Shown: piece after piece, positions 1 to 8,190 of the stretch
How positions within the stretch are numbered: the first letter of the stretch is position 1
Layout of the letters: every line of letters starts with the position of its first letter
Source: Ignavibacterium sp.
Lineage (GTDB): Bacteria; Bacteroidota; Ignavibacteria; Ignavibacteriales; Ignavibacteriaceae
Length of the DNA stretch: 64,000 bases
Assembly: GCF_025998815.1 (NCBI RefSeq)
Contig: NZ_AP026678.1
Coordinates: forward strand, 930,001-994,000
Direction of reading: 5' to 3'
The notes under the pieces: generated by a model
What the model was told of the DNA's origin: nothing
The model's input: only the letters and a program-made list of their open reading frames with translations
Databases searched by the model: none
Made by a program: the position numbers and the translations under genes

Positions 1-2
1 CT

Positions 3-911
3 GCTGGCGGTATCAATATCGTTCCTCACGATCCTATTGCTGGTTCTGCTGGTTGGAACCTTATCGGTGGTTATGAGTTCTTAGCTCCTACTGCGGCTCT
101 TACTACTACACCATCCGGACTTATCTCTGGATTTGTCTATGGTTACACTCCTGGCACTGGTTATCAGGTTGCATCTGACCTTGTGCCTGGCTATGGCTAC
201 TGGGTTAAACTTACTGCTGCTGGTCAGATTAATGTTAATCCTGGTCCTAAAGCCAACTTCAAACTATCTGACTTTATCCCTGATGACTTCGGTAAGATTA
301 TCATTACTGATAATGCAGGTAAGTCTTATACTCTCTATGTTGCTCAGGGTAAACAGGCTCAGAAGACTTCTCTTGATTTATTCGAACTTCCTCCTGTGCC
401 ATTTACAGATATGTTCGATGTAAGATACACATCGGGAAGATTTGTTGAAGATTTGGGCAGTGCAATGAAGACAATACAGATGCAGGGAGTTGAATATCCT
501 GTAAGAGTAAGAGTAGAAGGAATGATGCTTAGGATAACAGATGAGACAGGAAAAGCAATAAATGAGAGAGTTAAGTCAGGCGAAGAGATAACAATCAGCA
601 ACTCACAGATAAGCAAGTTGAATGTGATGAGTGATATTATTCCTGATAAATATTCACTTGAACAGAACTACCCGAATCCATTCAACCCAACGACAACGAT
701 AGAGTTCTCGTTGCCGGAGGATGTAGAGAATGTAAGATTGACGATATACAATGCATTGGGAGAGAAGGTAGCAGAGTTAGTAAACGGAAAGATGGAGGCA
801 GGCAGATACAGATATCAGTGGAATGCTGGAAATGTTGCTACAGGATTGTATATCTATGAACTTAAGACTAACAAATTCTCTTCTGTTAAGAAGATGATGT
901 TGTTGAAGTAA
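3..911 (+). CDS. T9SS-sorted surface/secreted protein, C-terminal part (5' end outside window)
   Basis: The reading frame is open from the first bases, so the start lies upstream; about 302 C-terminal residues are visible. An early stretch with WNLIGGYEF and GYGYWVK resembles a module often seen before the sorting domain in Ignavibacteria secreted proteins. The last 85 or so residues are a T9SS C-terminal sorting domain: QNYPNPFNPTT, then beta-strand segments and a basic KKMMLLK tail. Such proteins cross the outer membrane by the type IX (Por) system and are released or anchored on the surface. Codon choice changes sharply near position 420: T-ending codons (GGT, CCT, GCT) before, A/G-ending codons (GGA, AGA, ATA) after. 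The function of the missing N-terminal part is unknown. Confidence 0.85.
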   Translation, partial: AGGINIVPHDPIAGSAGWNLIGGYEFLAPTAALTTTPSGLISGFVYGYTPGTGYQVASDLVPGYGYWVKLTAAGQINVNPGPKANFKLSDFIPDDFGKIIITDNAGKSYTLYVAQGKQAQKTSLDLFELPPVPFTDMFDVRYTSGRFVEDLGSAMKTIQMQGVEYPVRVRVEGMMLRITDETGKAINERVKSGEEITISNSQISKLNVMSDIIPDKYSLEQNYPNPFNPTTTIEFSLPEDVENVRLTIYNALGEKVAELVNGKMEAGRYRYQWNAGNVATGLYIYELKTNKFSSVKKMMLLK

Positions 912-927
912 GAATTGAATAAATATT

Positions 928-958
928 AAAAAAGCCCCGATTTAAGCGGGGCTTTTTT
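928..958 (+). terminator. Intrinsic terminator after the T9SS protein (probably bidirectional)
   Basis: The stem AAAAAGCCCCG (929-939) pairs with CGGGGCTTTTT (947-957) around a 7-base loop. There are A and T tracts on both sides, so it could also stop minus-strand transcripts leaving the tRNA-Ser at 964-1052. Confidence 0.9.
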
Positions 959-963
959 ATTTG

Positions 964-1052
964 CGGAAAGGGAGGGATTCGAACCCTCGGTCCCGAATAT
1001 TCGGGACAACGGTTTTCGAGACCGCCCCGTTCAACCGCTCCGGCACCTTTCC
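964..1052 (-). tRNA. tRNA-Ser (anticodon CGA)
   Basis: On the minus strand a full cloverleaf can be drawn. The acceptor stem is GGAAAGG/CCTTTCC with discriminator G, the anticodon loop CTCGAAA carries CGA, there is a long class II variable arm (GTCCCGAATATTCGGGAC), and the T arm has GGTTCGAATCC. CCA is not encoded. Length is 89 nt. The long variable arm and the anticodon agree on serine (UCG codons). Confidence 0.95.
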
Positions 1053-1168
1053 AAAAGTACAATGCAAAGTTAAAGAATTTTGATTTGATGAAGAATTGAT
1101 TCTTTTGATAGCTGAAGTTGAAGTGATATATTTGAAAACAATTTTTGAAAATTTGTTCTTAATAACTC

Positions 1169-1256
1169 GGAGAGATGCAGGAGTGGTTGAACTGGCACGC
1201 CTGGAGAGCGTGTGTACCTCTAAAGGGTACCGTGGGTTCGAATCCCACTCTCTCCG
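1169..1256 (+). tRNA. tRNA-Ser (anticodon GGA)
   Basis: The acceptor stem GGAGAGA/TCTCTCC has discriminator G. The anticodon stem CACGC/GCGTG encloses CTGGAGA with anticodon GGA (codons UCC/UCU). There is a long variable arm (GTACCTCTAAAGGGTAC) and a T loop with GGTTCGAATCC. Length is 88 nt and CCA is not encoded. It is divergent from the other tRNA-Ser, with 116 bp between their 5' ends. Confidence 0.95.
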
Positions 1257-1280
1257 CTCAATATTTTCTAATTTTTTAAC

Positions 1281-1312
1281 AAAAAAGCCGTCACTTCTGC
1301 GACGGCTTTTTT
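1281..1312. terminator. Bidirectional intrinsic terminator between tRNA-Ser and the cytochrome operon
   Basis: GCCGTC (1287-1292) pairs with GACGGC (1301-1306), flanked by A6 on the left and T6 on the right. It follows the plus-strand tRNA by 25 bp and lies 20 bp beyond the minus-strand cytochrome stop at 1332, so it can serve both. Confidence 0.88.
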
Positions 1313-1331
1313 AATTTGGTTAAATTCAATT

Positions 1332-2192
1332 CTAATAATTTCTTTCCTGTCCAAATATGTTTAGCAAACCGTTTATGTGTTTCGTAGGATCAGAAATTAC
1401 CCAATTACCATTTACTAAATCAACAACACCTGAATGACAAGAATTACAGGTACTAACATTCGGATGAGTCCCACCCTGTGCTGATGTTTTTGGTAATGGA
1501 TCTCCTGTTGCTACATCACCGTGACAGCTTCCACATTTAGCTCCATTGGAACCAGCAGTGAAACTAACATTATTTTCAGTATTACCATTTTTAAAGTAAC
1601 CGTGACAATAGGTATTCCCACAAGTCTGATTTGTTTTATTGTATGTTGGATTAGGAGTGAAAAGTGAAAGCGAGTTATCATAATCTTGAGTAGTCGGTTC
1701 ATTTGTCTCGGTTAATGCTATCGAACTAAAATTAATTTCTGCACCTTTGAAATCATCAATATGTCCAACAGATTTAAATTCTGCCGGAATGATATGACAA
1801 GCAATGCATTCCACTACTTTGCCATTAGAATTAGTGTATAAATGTTTATAATGTGCTCCCTTGTTAGGTGCAATTATATTTGGATTATTAAATACACCGT
1901 GACAAGTGTTGCAAGCTTCTGGCCCACCTGGTTGATTATGACAACTTAAACAACTGGCACCTGTAATTCCACCGCTGTAGTCAGCAGCGTGACAATTTTG
2001 ACACTCATTCAATTTCCAATTAATATTTTGTATCAAAACACCATGGAAATTTGGAGATTTGGGATTAATAATTCCTTCCGGATGTACACCAACTTCTGGA
2101 GCTGGTTGAACATCAACTCTCATATCACTGCAAGATATAAATGCAAGAGTTAATGTTAATGATACTAATAATAAAATTATTCTTGTTTTCAT
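1332..2192 (-). CDS. Seven-heme c-type cytochrome lipoprotein (CxxxxCH/CxxCH type)
   Basis: The 286-residue product starts at the ATG at 2192, one base after the upstream cytochrome's stop (TAATATG). This start gives a lipoprotein signal, a hydrophobic stretch then AFISC with the lipid-accepting Cys near residue 21; an in-frame extension upstream lacks one. Heme-attachment motifs are CQNCH, CLSCH, CNTCH, CIACH, CGSCH and CNSCH, plus one CX4CH (CGNTYCH), a spacing known from Geobacter-type cytochromes. It is probably membrane-anchored and is the last gene of a four-gene cluster. The likely role is relaying electrons at the outer membrane or cell surface; which leaflet it faces cannot be told from sequence. 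Confidence 0.87.
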   Translation of the reverse strand: MKTRIILLLVSLTLTLAFISCSDMRVDVQPAPEVGVHPEGIINPKSPNFHGVLIQNINWKLNECQNCHAADYSGGITGASCLSCHNQPGGPEACNTCHGVFNNPNIIAPNKGAHYKHLYTNSNGKVVECIACHIIPAEFKSVGHIDDFKGAEINFSSIALTETNEPTTQDYDNSLSLFTPNPTYNKTNQTCGNTYCHGYFKNGNTENNVSFTAGSNGAKCGSCHGDVATGDPLPKTSAQGGTHPNVSTCNSCHSGVVDLVNGNWVISDPTKHINGLLNIFGQERNY

Positions 2193-2193
2193 A

Positions 2194-3396
2194 TTATAAC
2201 CCGTGACAATAGTTACAAAAACCAGCTGTTTTCTGAGATGAAGGCGAGGCACTCGTATGACAATTATAGCAAACAGAACCTTCGCTATCGTGCCAATCAC
2301 CTTTTTCATTTTTCATAAATCCTCTCGCATGCGTTTTCGGATTTGTTCCCTTAATTCCGTCACTATCAAGATGACAGGTAATGCAAGTTGGATCGGAGCC
2401 ATTAACATCGTGACAAGAGGTGCAACGTTCAATATCTCTTCTCGCAAGAATTGCGTGTTCCCCACCTCCGGTGCCGACACCAATTGTAAAGAAGTTTGGT
2501 TTCAAATGACTCGCGGGAATTATTCCACTAACCGCAAAATCAGTATTCTCGGCAGCATGACAATTTGCACAGAAAGTTTCAACCTGATGGCAGGATTGAC
2601 ATTCCGCTGTCTTTCCTTTGGACTCCATTCCGTGTGTAAATCTGTAGTTTAAATCATGGACTCTTCTTATTGCCTGAAGTTTTGTACCATCAGTAAAATT
2701 GCTTGGATAATATGGCTGATAGAAATCATTATTAAGATTAACTTCTGTTATGACATTTGTGGCAACATGACAATCATTACAACTTTGATTATCGTGGCAC
2801 ATAACACAATTTGCATCAACAGCATTTGCCATAAATTTATGGTTACGGGTAAAATTAGCAACTTTGTGATTCTGTGGTAATAAATTAGCGGTGGATATAT
2901 GGCACGATTCACAAGCATTTGATGCTACTGATTTATCATTATGACAACTATAACAATTTTCCATGGGAGGATTAACACCAACTGCCTGCCAACTGTAATC
3001 AACTTCTTTTAAGCCCTGGTGGCAGGATTCACAATTCATCTGTGTGTTGTTTAAATGAAAACTATGATCAAAAATTAATTCAGATTTTTTCCGAACCAGC
3101 GGTTCATAAACATCATTAATATGACAAGTTTTACATTCCTCTTCGTTATCAACGCTGTGGCAGGTGGAACAATTATCATGATTAGGGAGTTGAAGTGTCT
3201 TTAACGATGTACTTTCAACAACTGCACTATGACAGGTTTGACAATCAACTAATTCAGAATGAAGTGAATGAGAGAATTTTATTTTTCCTTCATTGGGATT
3301 TTCGGTTTCAGATGTTCCTTTTTGAAATGCAGCAATTAATAAGAACATAATTACTGCAACTGATAAGAAACTATATGTATATTTAATTTTCTTCAT
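2194..3396 (-). CDS. 14-heme c-type cytochrome, exported
   Basis: The 400-residue product has an N-terminal export signal (KKIKYTYSF followed by a hydrophobic run to about residue 24). Fourteen CXXCH motifs were counted by eye from CQTCH near residue 53 to CNYCH at the extreme C-terminus, with many free His residues that could be distal ligands. No single family name was recognised. It lies 7 bp downstream of the barrel gene and 1 bp upstream of the 7-heme lipoprotein, so it is almost certainly co-transcribed with them. By analogy with porin-cytochrome conduits, it is a candidate periplasmic or trans-outer-membrane electron wire. Confidence 0.9.
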   Translation of the reverse strand: MKKIKYTYSFLSVAVIMFLLIAAFQKGTSETENPNEGKIKFSHSLHSELVDCQTCHSAVVESTSLKTLQLPNHDNCSTCHSVDNEEECKTCHINDVYEPLVRKKSELIFDHSFHLNNTQMNCESCHQGLKEVDYSWQAVGVNPPMENCYSCHNDKSVASNACESCHISTANLLPQNHKVANFTRNHKFMANAVDANCVMCHDNQSCNDCHVATNVITEVNLNNDFYQPYYPSNFTDGTKLQAIRRVHDLNYRFTHGMESKGKTAECQSCHQVETFCANCHAAENTDFAVSGIIPASHLKPNFFTIGVGTGGGEHAILARRDIERCTSCHDVNGSDPTCITCHLDSDGIKGTNPKTHARGFMKNEKGDWHDSEGSVCYNCHTSASPSSQKTAGFCNYCHGL

Positions 3397-3403
3397 AACT
3401 TCT

Positions 3404-4669
3404 CTACAGATTTAGATTAAACCAATGATTTAACTTGAACAGTAATCTGAAATCATCTTTATAGATTTTGTTATCCATATACTGTCCCTGTATATCGAAC
3501 GACAGTTTTCTGAATGGTCTCAGATTCATACCAACAAGTATAGATGTAATAGAATTTTCTTCAGCATCAGGAGAAAGTTTATATGTTGTGTACGAAAATC
3601 CAGCTGAAGGTGTTATTAATCCATCGGCTAATGTGTATGCTGAATAACCTGATATAGCATCCATCTGACCAGCGTATCCAAAAGTCTTTTTATAATTAAA
3701 TGTTCCTACACTTGTAGCTAAACCAATTCCAACTCTTGAAGCATTATCATCCTTGTAGTTAACAATTCCTAGTTGACCAAGTACTGTAAAGTTTTCATTG
3801 ATTCTGATATCAGCACCCATTTCAATTTCTTCAGTGTTACCATAATCGAAGACACTGAAAATAGAATTGTATCGTATCTTGGGTTCTCTGAAGCTGTAGT
3901 AGAAGTTCAAACCAAGATCTTTTATTTCCTCGTATCGCCCATCAAATTCAATTTTGGAAGTCTCCTTAAAATTCAAATCATATTCGTAATTAACATCGAT
4001 TGAGAATTTTTCTGGCAAATAATAAGAAGCTTCACCAATTATAAATTGATATTGGTTTGACTTATTTTGAATTAATACTTCTATCGGGTTCAGATCCGGA
4101 TCAAGGCGGATTGCTTTGTAATCAAGAGGTTTGAAGTTTTTATTTACATAACCAACTCCAAGTTGCAGATTCCTGATTATGGTAGTTGAAAGCTTCCCAC
4201 CAGCAATATAATTATCTGAAAAATTTTCAATCAATTCAAGTTTCTGATATGCAGGAACATTACCACCATAAAAGCCGCTAAGCTGAAAATCAGCTTTGCG
4301 AAGTGAAAGAGAGACACCATCCATCAGTCCTCCAACAACACTATTGATAATTGGTTGGCGGCCTAACTTTAGAGTACCGATATTGAAAATATTTCTTGCT
4401 TCAAGATAAAGATTATAAAATCTGAGCCGAGGATCATCTTTAATATCCTGAGCAAAATCATTTTCAAAATTCAGATATGAGCGGATGGAAACATCTCCGT
4501 AGTTGAGATTTAGATTCAACATCTGATATGCCCTTAAGTGATTTTTGGACACATCTGCTGAATCAAATCTTTCAAAGCTGTAAAGCGATGATGAGAATCT
4601 TCCATTGATATTCTGTGGAAATAAAACTCCGCAGAATATCAACAGAAAGAAAATCAGCAGTTGTTTCAT
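3404..4669 (-). CDS. Outer-membrane beta-barrel protein (porin-like) of the cytochrome cluster
   Basis: The 421-residue product has a signal peptide (KQLLIFFLLIFCGVLFPQ) and then alternating hydrophobic/polar strands throughout. Examples are NLNLNYGDVSIRSYLNFEND and FSIDVNYEYDLNF, ending in an aromatic/hydrophobic strand NHWFNLNL. No heme motif is present. Its position between a tetraheme and a 14-heme cytochrome gene suggests the porin of a porin-cytochrome electron conduit, comparable in concept to MtrB/PioB, although no sequence relationship to those was established. The number of strands was not determined. Confidence 0.75.
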   Translation of the reverse strand: MKQLLIFFLLIFCGVLFPQNINGRFSSSLYSFERFDSADVSKNHLRAYQMLNLNLNYGDVSIRSYLNFENDFAQDIKDDPRLRFYNLYLEARNIFNIGTLKLGRQPIINSVVGGLMDGVSLSLRKADFQLSGFYGGNVPAYQKLELIENFSDNYIAGGKLSTTIIRNLQLGVGYVNKNFKPLDYKAIRLDPDLNPIEVLIQNKSNQYQFIIGEASYYLPEKFSIDVNYEYDLNFKETSKIEFDGRYEEIKDLGLNFYYSFREPKIRYNSIFSVFDYGNTEEIEMGADIRINENFTVLGQLGIVNYKDDNASRVGIGLATSVGTFNYKKTFGYAGQMDAISGYSAYTLADGLITPSAGFSYTTYKLSPDAEENSITSILVGMNLRPFRKLSFDIQGQYMDNKIYKDDFRLLFKLNHWFNLNL

Positions 4670-4687
4670 AGATGCATTCTTTCTTAG

Positions 4688-5224
4688 TTAGTTTTTTGGA
4701 ACATTATGTTTGATTTTTTCCCACGATTCTTCAAACTCAAATCCGGTATATGTTGGACTTTCTGCATTATGACATCCAATACAGAATTTTTCTTTTTCTT
4801 CATGGACAATTAATCCATTCTTAATAGCTAATGCTTTATCTTTCATAACTTTCATATCTTTGTAAGCAGAACCAGGTCCGTGGCAGGTTTCGCACTGAAC
4901 TCCATCTTCAACTTTAAATTTATTGCCAAGCATTGCTTTATCAAGGTTATAACCAGTTGCGTGACACTTAAGGCAGTCCTCTGTTTCAATAGCAGGAGTT
5001 GTAAATCCTTTTTCTTTGGCAATCTGGTTAGCTTTGTCTGTCTTCAAAGTTTCATAAGCTTTGGAATGTTTGCTGTTTTTCCAAATACTTAACTGACTTC
5101 CCTGCTTTTCAGTTTTATGGCACATAACACATTGATCTACCCCAACATAGGTGAAGTTGTTTTGTGAGAATAAGTCGGGGCTAATAAATAGAAATGTTAT
5201 AAGGAAGATTACCAGGTGTCTCAT
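4688..5224 (-). CDS. Tetraheme cytochrome c, cytochrome c554-like
   Basis: The 178-residue product starts at the ATG at 5224, preceded by a strong AGGAGG six bases upstream; an in-frame extension to 5296 has no such site. The signal peptide is RHLVIFLITFLFISPDLFSQ. Four heme motifs are seen: CVMCH, CLKCHATG, CETCHGPG and CIGCH. The pattern WKNSKHSKAYETL followed by CLKCHATGYN and VQCETCHGPG is typical of the cytochrome c554 family. It is the first gene of the cluster and probably the periplasmic shuttle that feeds the barrel and the larger cytochromes. Confidence 0.88.
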   Translation of the reverse strand: MRHLVIFLITFLFISPDLFSQNNFTYVGVDQCVMCHKTEKQGSQLSIWKNSKHSKAYETLKTDKANQIAKEKGFTTPAIETEDCLKCHATGYNLDKAMLGNKFKVEDGVQCETCHGPGSAYKDMKVMKDKALAIKNGLIVHEEKEKFCIGCHNAESPTYTGFEFEESWEKIKHNVPKN

Positions 5225-5339
5225 AGAACCTCCTAAGAAGTTTATTATTTCCTCTTGTAAAATCAGAATTTTTTTTAATAAATGAAAGAGAATCAAAAAA
5301 AAATTCGTAATTCATTTATTATTCATAACAATCAAACAT

Positions 5340-5355
5340 TGCCAATTTCATACCA
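5340..5355 (-). promoter_or_regulatory. Sigma-54-like -24/-12 promoter upstream of the cytochrome cluster
   Basis: Read on the minus strand the site is TGGTATGAAATTGGCA, with GG and GC separated by exactly 10 bases as in TGGCAC-N5-TTGCA. It lies about 115 bp upstream of the cytochrome c554-like start, in the 311-bp gap (5225-5535) between that gene and the SET-domain gene. No enhancer palindrome like the one near 45.4 kb was found here. This is one chance match in AT-rich DNA, so confidence is limited. Confidence 0.4.
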
Positions 5356-5535
5356 TTTATTTTTGAAGGTTATCAAGAAATATTCAAGCTAATGATTTCA
5401 TTTTTAAGAATTAAATAATGATACTTTTCAACTTTAAGAAAACTTAATACAAGAACTATTTATCAGTTATGATGAAATGATTAACTTTGCGCTGCAATTT
5501 TAGAACAAGTTAAAAAGAATAAGCAAGGAAACTTT

Positions 5536-5949
5536 ATGTCTTTGGATTACCTTTATGAAAATATAGTTGTTAAAGAATCGAATGTTCATGGTAATGGTAT
5601 TTTTACAAATATTCCTATAAAGAAATATCAGCGGATACTTCTGATTGAAGGTGAAGAAATAGATGCAGCAGAATGCATAAGAAGAGAAAACGAAGAGAAT
5701 AATGTTTATATCTTCTGGAAAGATGATAACACTTATATCGATGCATCATCAACAGAGAAGATTAAGTATATTAATCACAGTTGTAATTGCAATTGTTATA
5801 TAGATGAAGATGAATCCGGAAATCTTGTACTTATTGCATCAAGAGATATTGAAGCGGGAGAAGAATTAACAATTGATTATGGTTACGAAGAAATTTATGA
5901 AGAGTGTTCCTGCAAAAGCTGCGATAATAAACTTGAATCTGCTGCTTGA
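5536..5949 (+). CDS. SET-domain protein, putative protein-lysine methyltransferase
   Basis: The 137-residue product is essentially a bare SET domain. The N-terminal VHGNGIF motif, INHSCNCN (the SAM-binding NHS core) and AGEELTIDYGY are all intact. A Cys-rich tail CSCKSC resembles the zinc-binding post-SET motif of eukaryotic enzymes. SET proteins transfer methyl groups from SAM to lysine; the bacterial substrate is not predictable here. It is convergent with clpS, the two stop codons abutting at 5949/5950. Confidence 0.85.
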   Translation: MSLDYLYENIVVKESNVHGNGIFTNIPIKKYQRILLIEGEEIDAAECIRRENEENNVYIFWKDDNTYIDASSTEKIKYINHSCNCNCYIDEDESGNLVLIASRDIEAGEELTIDYGYEEIYEECSCKSCDNKLESAA

Positions 5950-6234
5950 TCAGGTAATAATTTGTGTGTGAAGTGCAATCTCTTCAAGAATTGACGACAC
6001 TTTAAGGCAGTCTGGCATTGAACCACTGAATACAATTGCCTTACCTTTTACATGAACTTCAAATGATAATGCTCTTGCTTGCTCATAAGTACAGTTTATT
6101 GCTTTAATTAACTGAGCAATAACTTCATCGAAAGTGTGCCAGTCATCATTATAAAGCACTACCCGGCTTGCAATATCGTTTATCGAATCTACATCTTCTT
6201 CAAAAGTAGGTTTTTGAGTTGGTAACTCTGGCAT
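5950..6234 (-). CDS. clpS: ClpS, ATP-dependent Clp protease adaptor
   Basis: The 94-residue product has the ClpS core VVLYNDDWHTFDEV and a later HVKGKAIVFSG segment. ClpS binds N-degron substrates and delivers them to ClpA or ClpC in the cytoplasm. The N-terminal extension (PELPTQKPTFEED) is the flexible tail expected to touch the ATPase. No clp ATPase or protease gene is in this window. Confidence 0.9.
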   Translation of the reverse strand: MPELPTQKPTFEEDVDSINDIASRVVLYNDDWHTFDEVIAQLIKAINCTYEQARALSFEVHVKGKAIVFSGSMPDCLKVSSILEEIALHTQIIT

Positions 6235-6384
6235 ATCTAAATATGGTTCTTATTGTTCTACACTGCAAAAATATAAAAAAATCCTGAACCGATAGAGGTT
6301 TCTAATCAATAGATTTTGTTTGATAAATAATTATTGATCAAAATATTAATTATAAATTCTCTCTTTGTTATATTTTCAACTGAA

Positions 6385-6413
6385 TTGCATTTATAAAGGT
6401 GCATCTTTATATT
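6385..6413 (+). promoter_or_regulatory. Sigma-70-like promoter of the etf operon
   Basis: TTGCAT (6385-6390), a 17-bp spacer and TATATT (6408-6413) lie about 36 bp upstream of the etfB ATG. A strong AAGGAGG ribosome-binding site follows just before the start. Spacing is ideal, but the background is AT-rich. Confidence 0.5.
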
Positions 6414-6449
6414 TTTCGCACAAAAAAATAAGTTTTTGAAGGAGGAAAA

Positions 6450-7202
6450 ATGAAAATAGCAGTATGTGTCAGTCAGGTTCCGGACACTGCTACAAGGATA
6501 AAAATTGGTTCTGATCACAAATCAATTGATCCAACTGGTGTTACTTATATAATTAATCCTTATGATGAATTTGCAATTGAAGAAGCACTTAAAACTAAAG
6601 AGAAAATTGGTGGGGATTCTGTAGTCTATGTTATTTCAGTCGGAGACGATTCAGTTAAAGAAACACTGCGTAAAGCTCTTGCAATGGGTGCTGATGAAGC
6701 AATATTACTAAAAAGTTCTGGTTATAAAGACTCAATTGCAATTGCAAAAGCTCTTTCTGAAGAAATAAAATCGCTTGGATGTGAACTTGTTTTCTGTGGA
6801 AAGCAGTCAGTAGATTTCGATAGCGGAATTACCGGACAACTTGTAGCTGAGATGCTTGGTTATAATTGTATCTCAGTTGTTGTTGACTTCAAACTCGATG
6901 GAAATAAAATTATTGCTGAAAGAGAAATTGAAGGTGGACGCGAAGTAGTGGAAACAGAACTGCCCGCAGTTATTACAGCTCAGAAAGGATTGAATGAACC
7001 AAGATATGCTTCGCTGAAAGGTATTATGGCAGCTAAGAAAAAAACTATAGCAGAGAAACCTGCATTCGATTCTGAAGTATTTACAGAAATTCTCGATATG
7101 CATCTACCACCATCAAAACAACCGGGAAGAATTCTTGGAACAGACAAATCTGCTGTTCCTGAGTTAGTCAGATTATTAAGAGAAGAAGCAAAAGTAATAT
7201 AG
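6450..7202 (+). CDS. etfB: Electron transfer flavoprotein beta subunit
   Basis: The 250-residue product shows the ETF-beta pattern: VCVSQVPDT at the N-terminus, a GADEAILL stretch, and FCGKQSVDFDSGITGQLVAEMLG, the conserved region near the AMP/subunit interface. With EtfA it forms a soluble FAD-containing heterodimer that takes electrons from acyl-CoA and similar dehydrogenases and passes them to a quinone oxidoreductase or a bifurcating partner. It has a strong AAGGAGG site and is followed 8 bp later by etfA. No partner dehydrogenase is adjacent. Confidence 0.95.
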   Translation: MKIAVCVSQVPDTATRIKIGSDHKSIDPTGVTYIINPYDEFAIEEALKTKEKIGGDSVVYVISVGDDSVKETLRKALAMGADEAILLKSSGYKDSIAIAKALSEEIKSLGCELVFCGKQSVDFDSGITGQLVAEMLGYNCISVVVDFKLDGNKIIAEREIEGGREVVETELPAVITAQKGLNEPRYASLKGIMAAKKKTIAEKPAFDSEVFTEILDMHLPPSKQPGRILGTDKSAVPELVRLLREEAKVI

Positions 7203-7210
7203 GAATTATT

Positions 7211-8179
7211 ATGGCAGAAAAAATTTTAGCAGTACTCGAACAAAGAGAAGGAAATCTTAAAAAGGTATCATTTGAAGCGGCTTCCGTAGCACTCAATCTT
7301 GCTAATCAACTTGGTTTGCAAGCAGAAGCTGTTGTTGTTGGGAAAGAAATTTCTAACTTAAATGAGTTATCAAAATTTGGAATTAGCAAATTAACCCATC
7401 TTAAAAATGAATCATTAGAAAATTATTCTTCATCAGCTTATGCTGAAGCAATTGCTTCTTTTGCTAAAGAAAATGAAGCAAAGATTTTGATATTCCCGAA
7501 TACAGCAATGGGTGTTGATCTTGCACCGAGAGTTGCAGTTAAGTTGAATTCGGGAATAGTTATGGATTGTATGAAACTTGAAGTAAAGGATAATGAAGTA
7601 ATTGCTACTAGACCAGTTTATGCTGGCAAAGCTTTAATTGATGTTAAACTTAAAAGTGACATAAAAATATTTACAATCAGACCTAATGTTTTCAAACCAC
7701 AGGCAGTTGATTCATCAACAGTCCAAATTGAAGAAAAGCAAATTGATAATCCGAACTTGAAAACAAAAGTTACGGCTTTCAAAAAATCCGAAGGTAAACT
7801 TGATGTTGCTGAAGCTGATATAATTGTATCCGGTGGCAGAGGAATGAAAGGGCCCGAAAACTTTCATCTTATTGAAGAATTAGCTGAAGTGCTTGGTGCA
7901 GCGGTAGGAGCTTCCAGAGCGGTTGTTGATGCCGGATGGAGACCACATCGTGAGCAAGTTGGACAAACTGGTAAAACTGTTTCTCCTTCACTTTATATTG
8001 CTTGCGGAATTTCAGGTGCGATTCAACATTTAGCTGGTATGTCTTCTTCAAAATATATCGTAGCAATTAATAAAGATAAAGATGCACCAATTTTTAATGT
8101 GGCTGATTATGGAATTGCAGGCGATGTTTTTGAAATTCTTCCTGCATTAACTGAAGAAATAAAAAAATTAAAATCATAG
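7211..8179 (+). CDS. etfA: Electron transfer flavoprotein alpha subunit
   Basis: The 322-residue product has the N-terminal ETF domain and, from about residue 200, the FAD-binding domain. That domain carries [45 protein letters not shown] and [10 protein letters not shown], all hallmark ETF-alpha segments. It sits 8 bp after etfB and 11 bp before the BFN/UVR gene, so the three probably share a transcript. Confidence 0.95.
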   Translation: MAEKILAVLEQREGNLKKVSFEAASVALNLANQLGLQAEAVVVGKEISNLNELSKFGISKLTHLKNESLENYSSSAYAEAIASFAKENEAKILIFPNTAMGVDLAPRVAVKLNSGIVMDCMKLEVKDNEVIATRPVYAGKALIDVKLKSDIKIFTIRPNVFKPQAVDSSTVQIEEKQIDNPNLKTKVTAFKKSEGKLDVAEADIIVSGGRGMKGPENFHLIEELAEVLGAAVGASRAVVDAGWRPHREQVGQTGKTVSPSLYIACGISGAIQHLAGMSSSKYIVAINKDKDAPIFNVADYGIAGDVFEILPALTEEIKKLKS

Positions 8180-8190
8180 CAGGTATTAAA

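Noticed and set aside
964-1256. Mobile element attachment site at the tRNA-Ser genes
   Set aside because: No integrase and no repeated tRNA 3' end were found nearby.
2257-2652. 131-codon frame on the plus strand across the 14-heme cytochrome
   Set aside because: It is antisense to a cytochrome with 14 heme motifs; no ribosome-binding site or recognisable domain.
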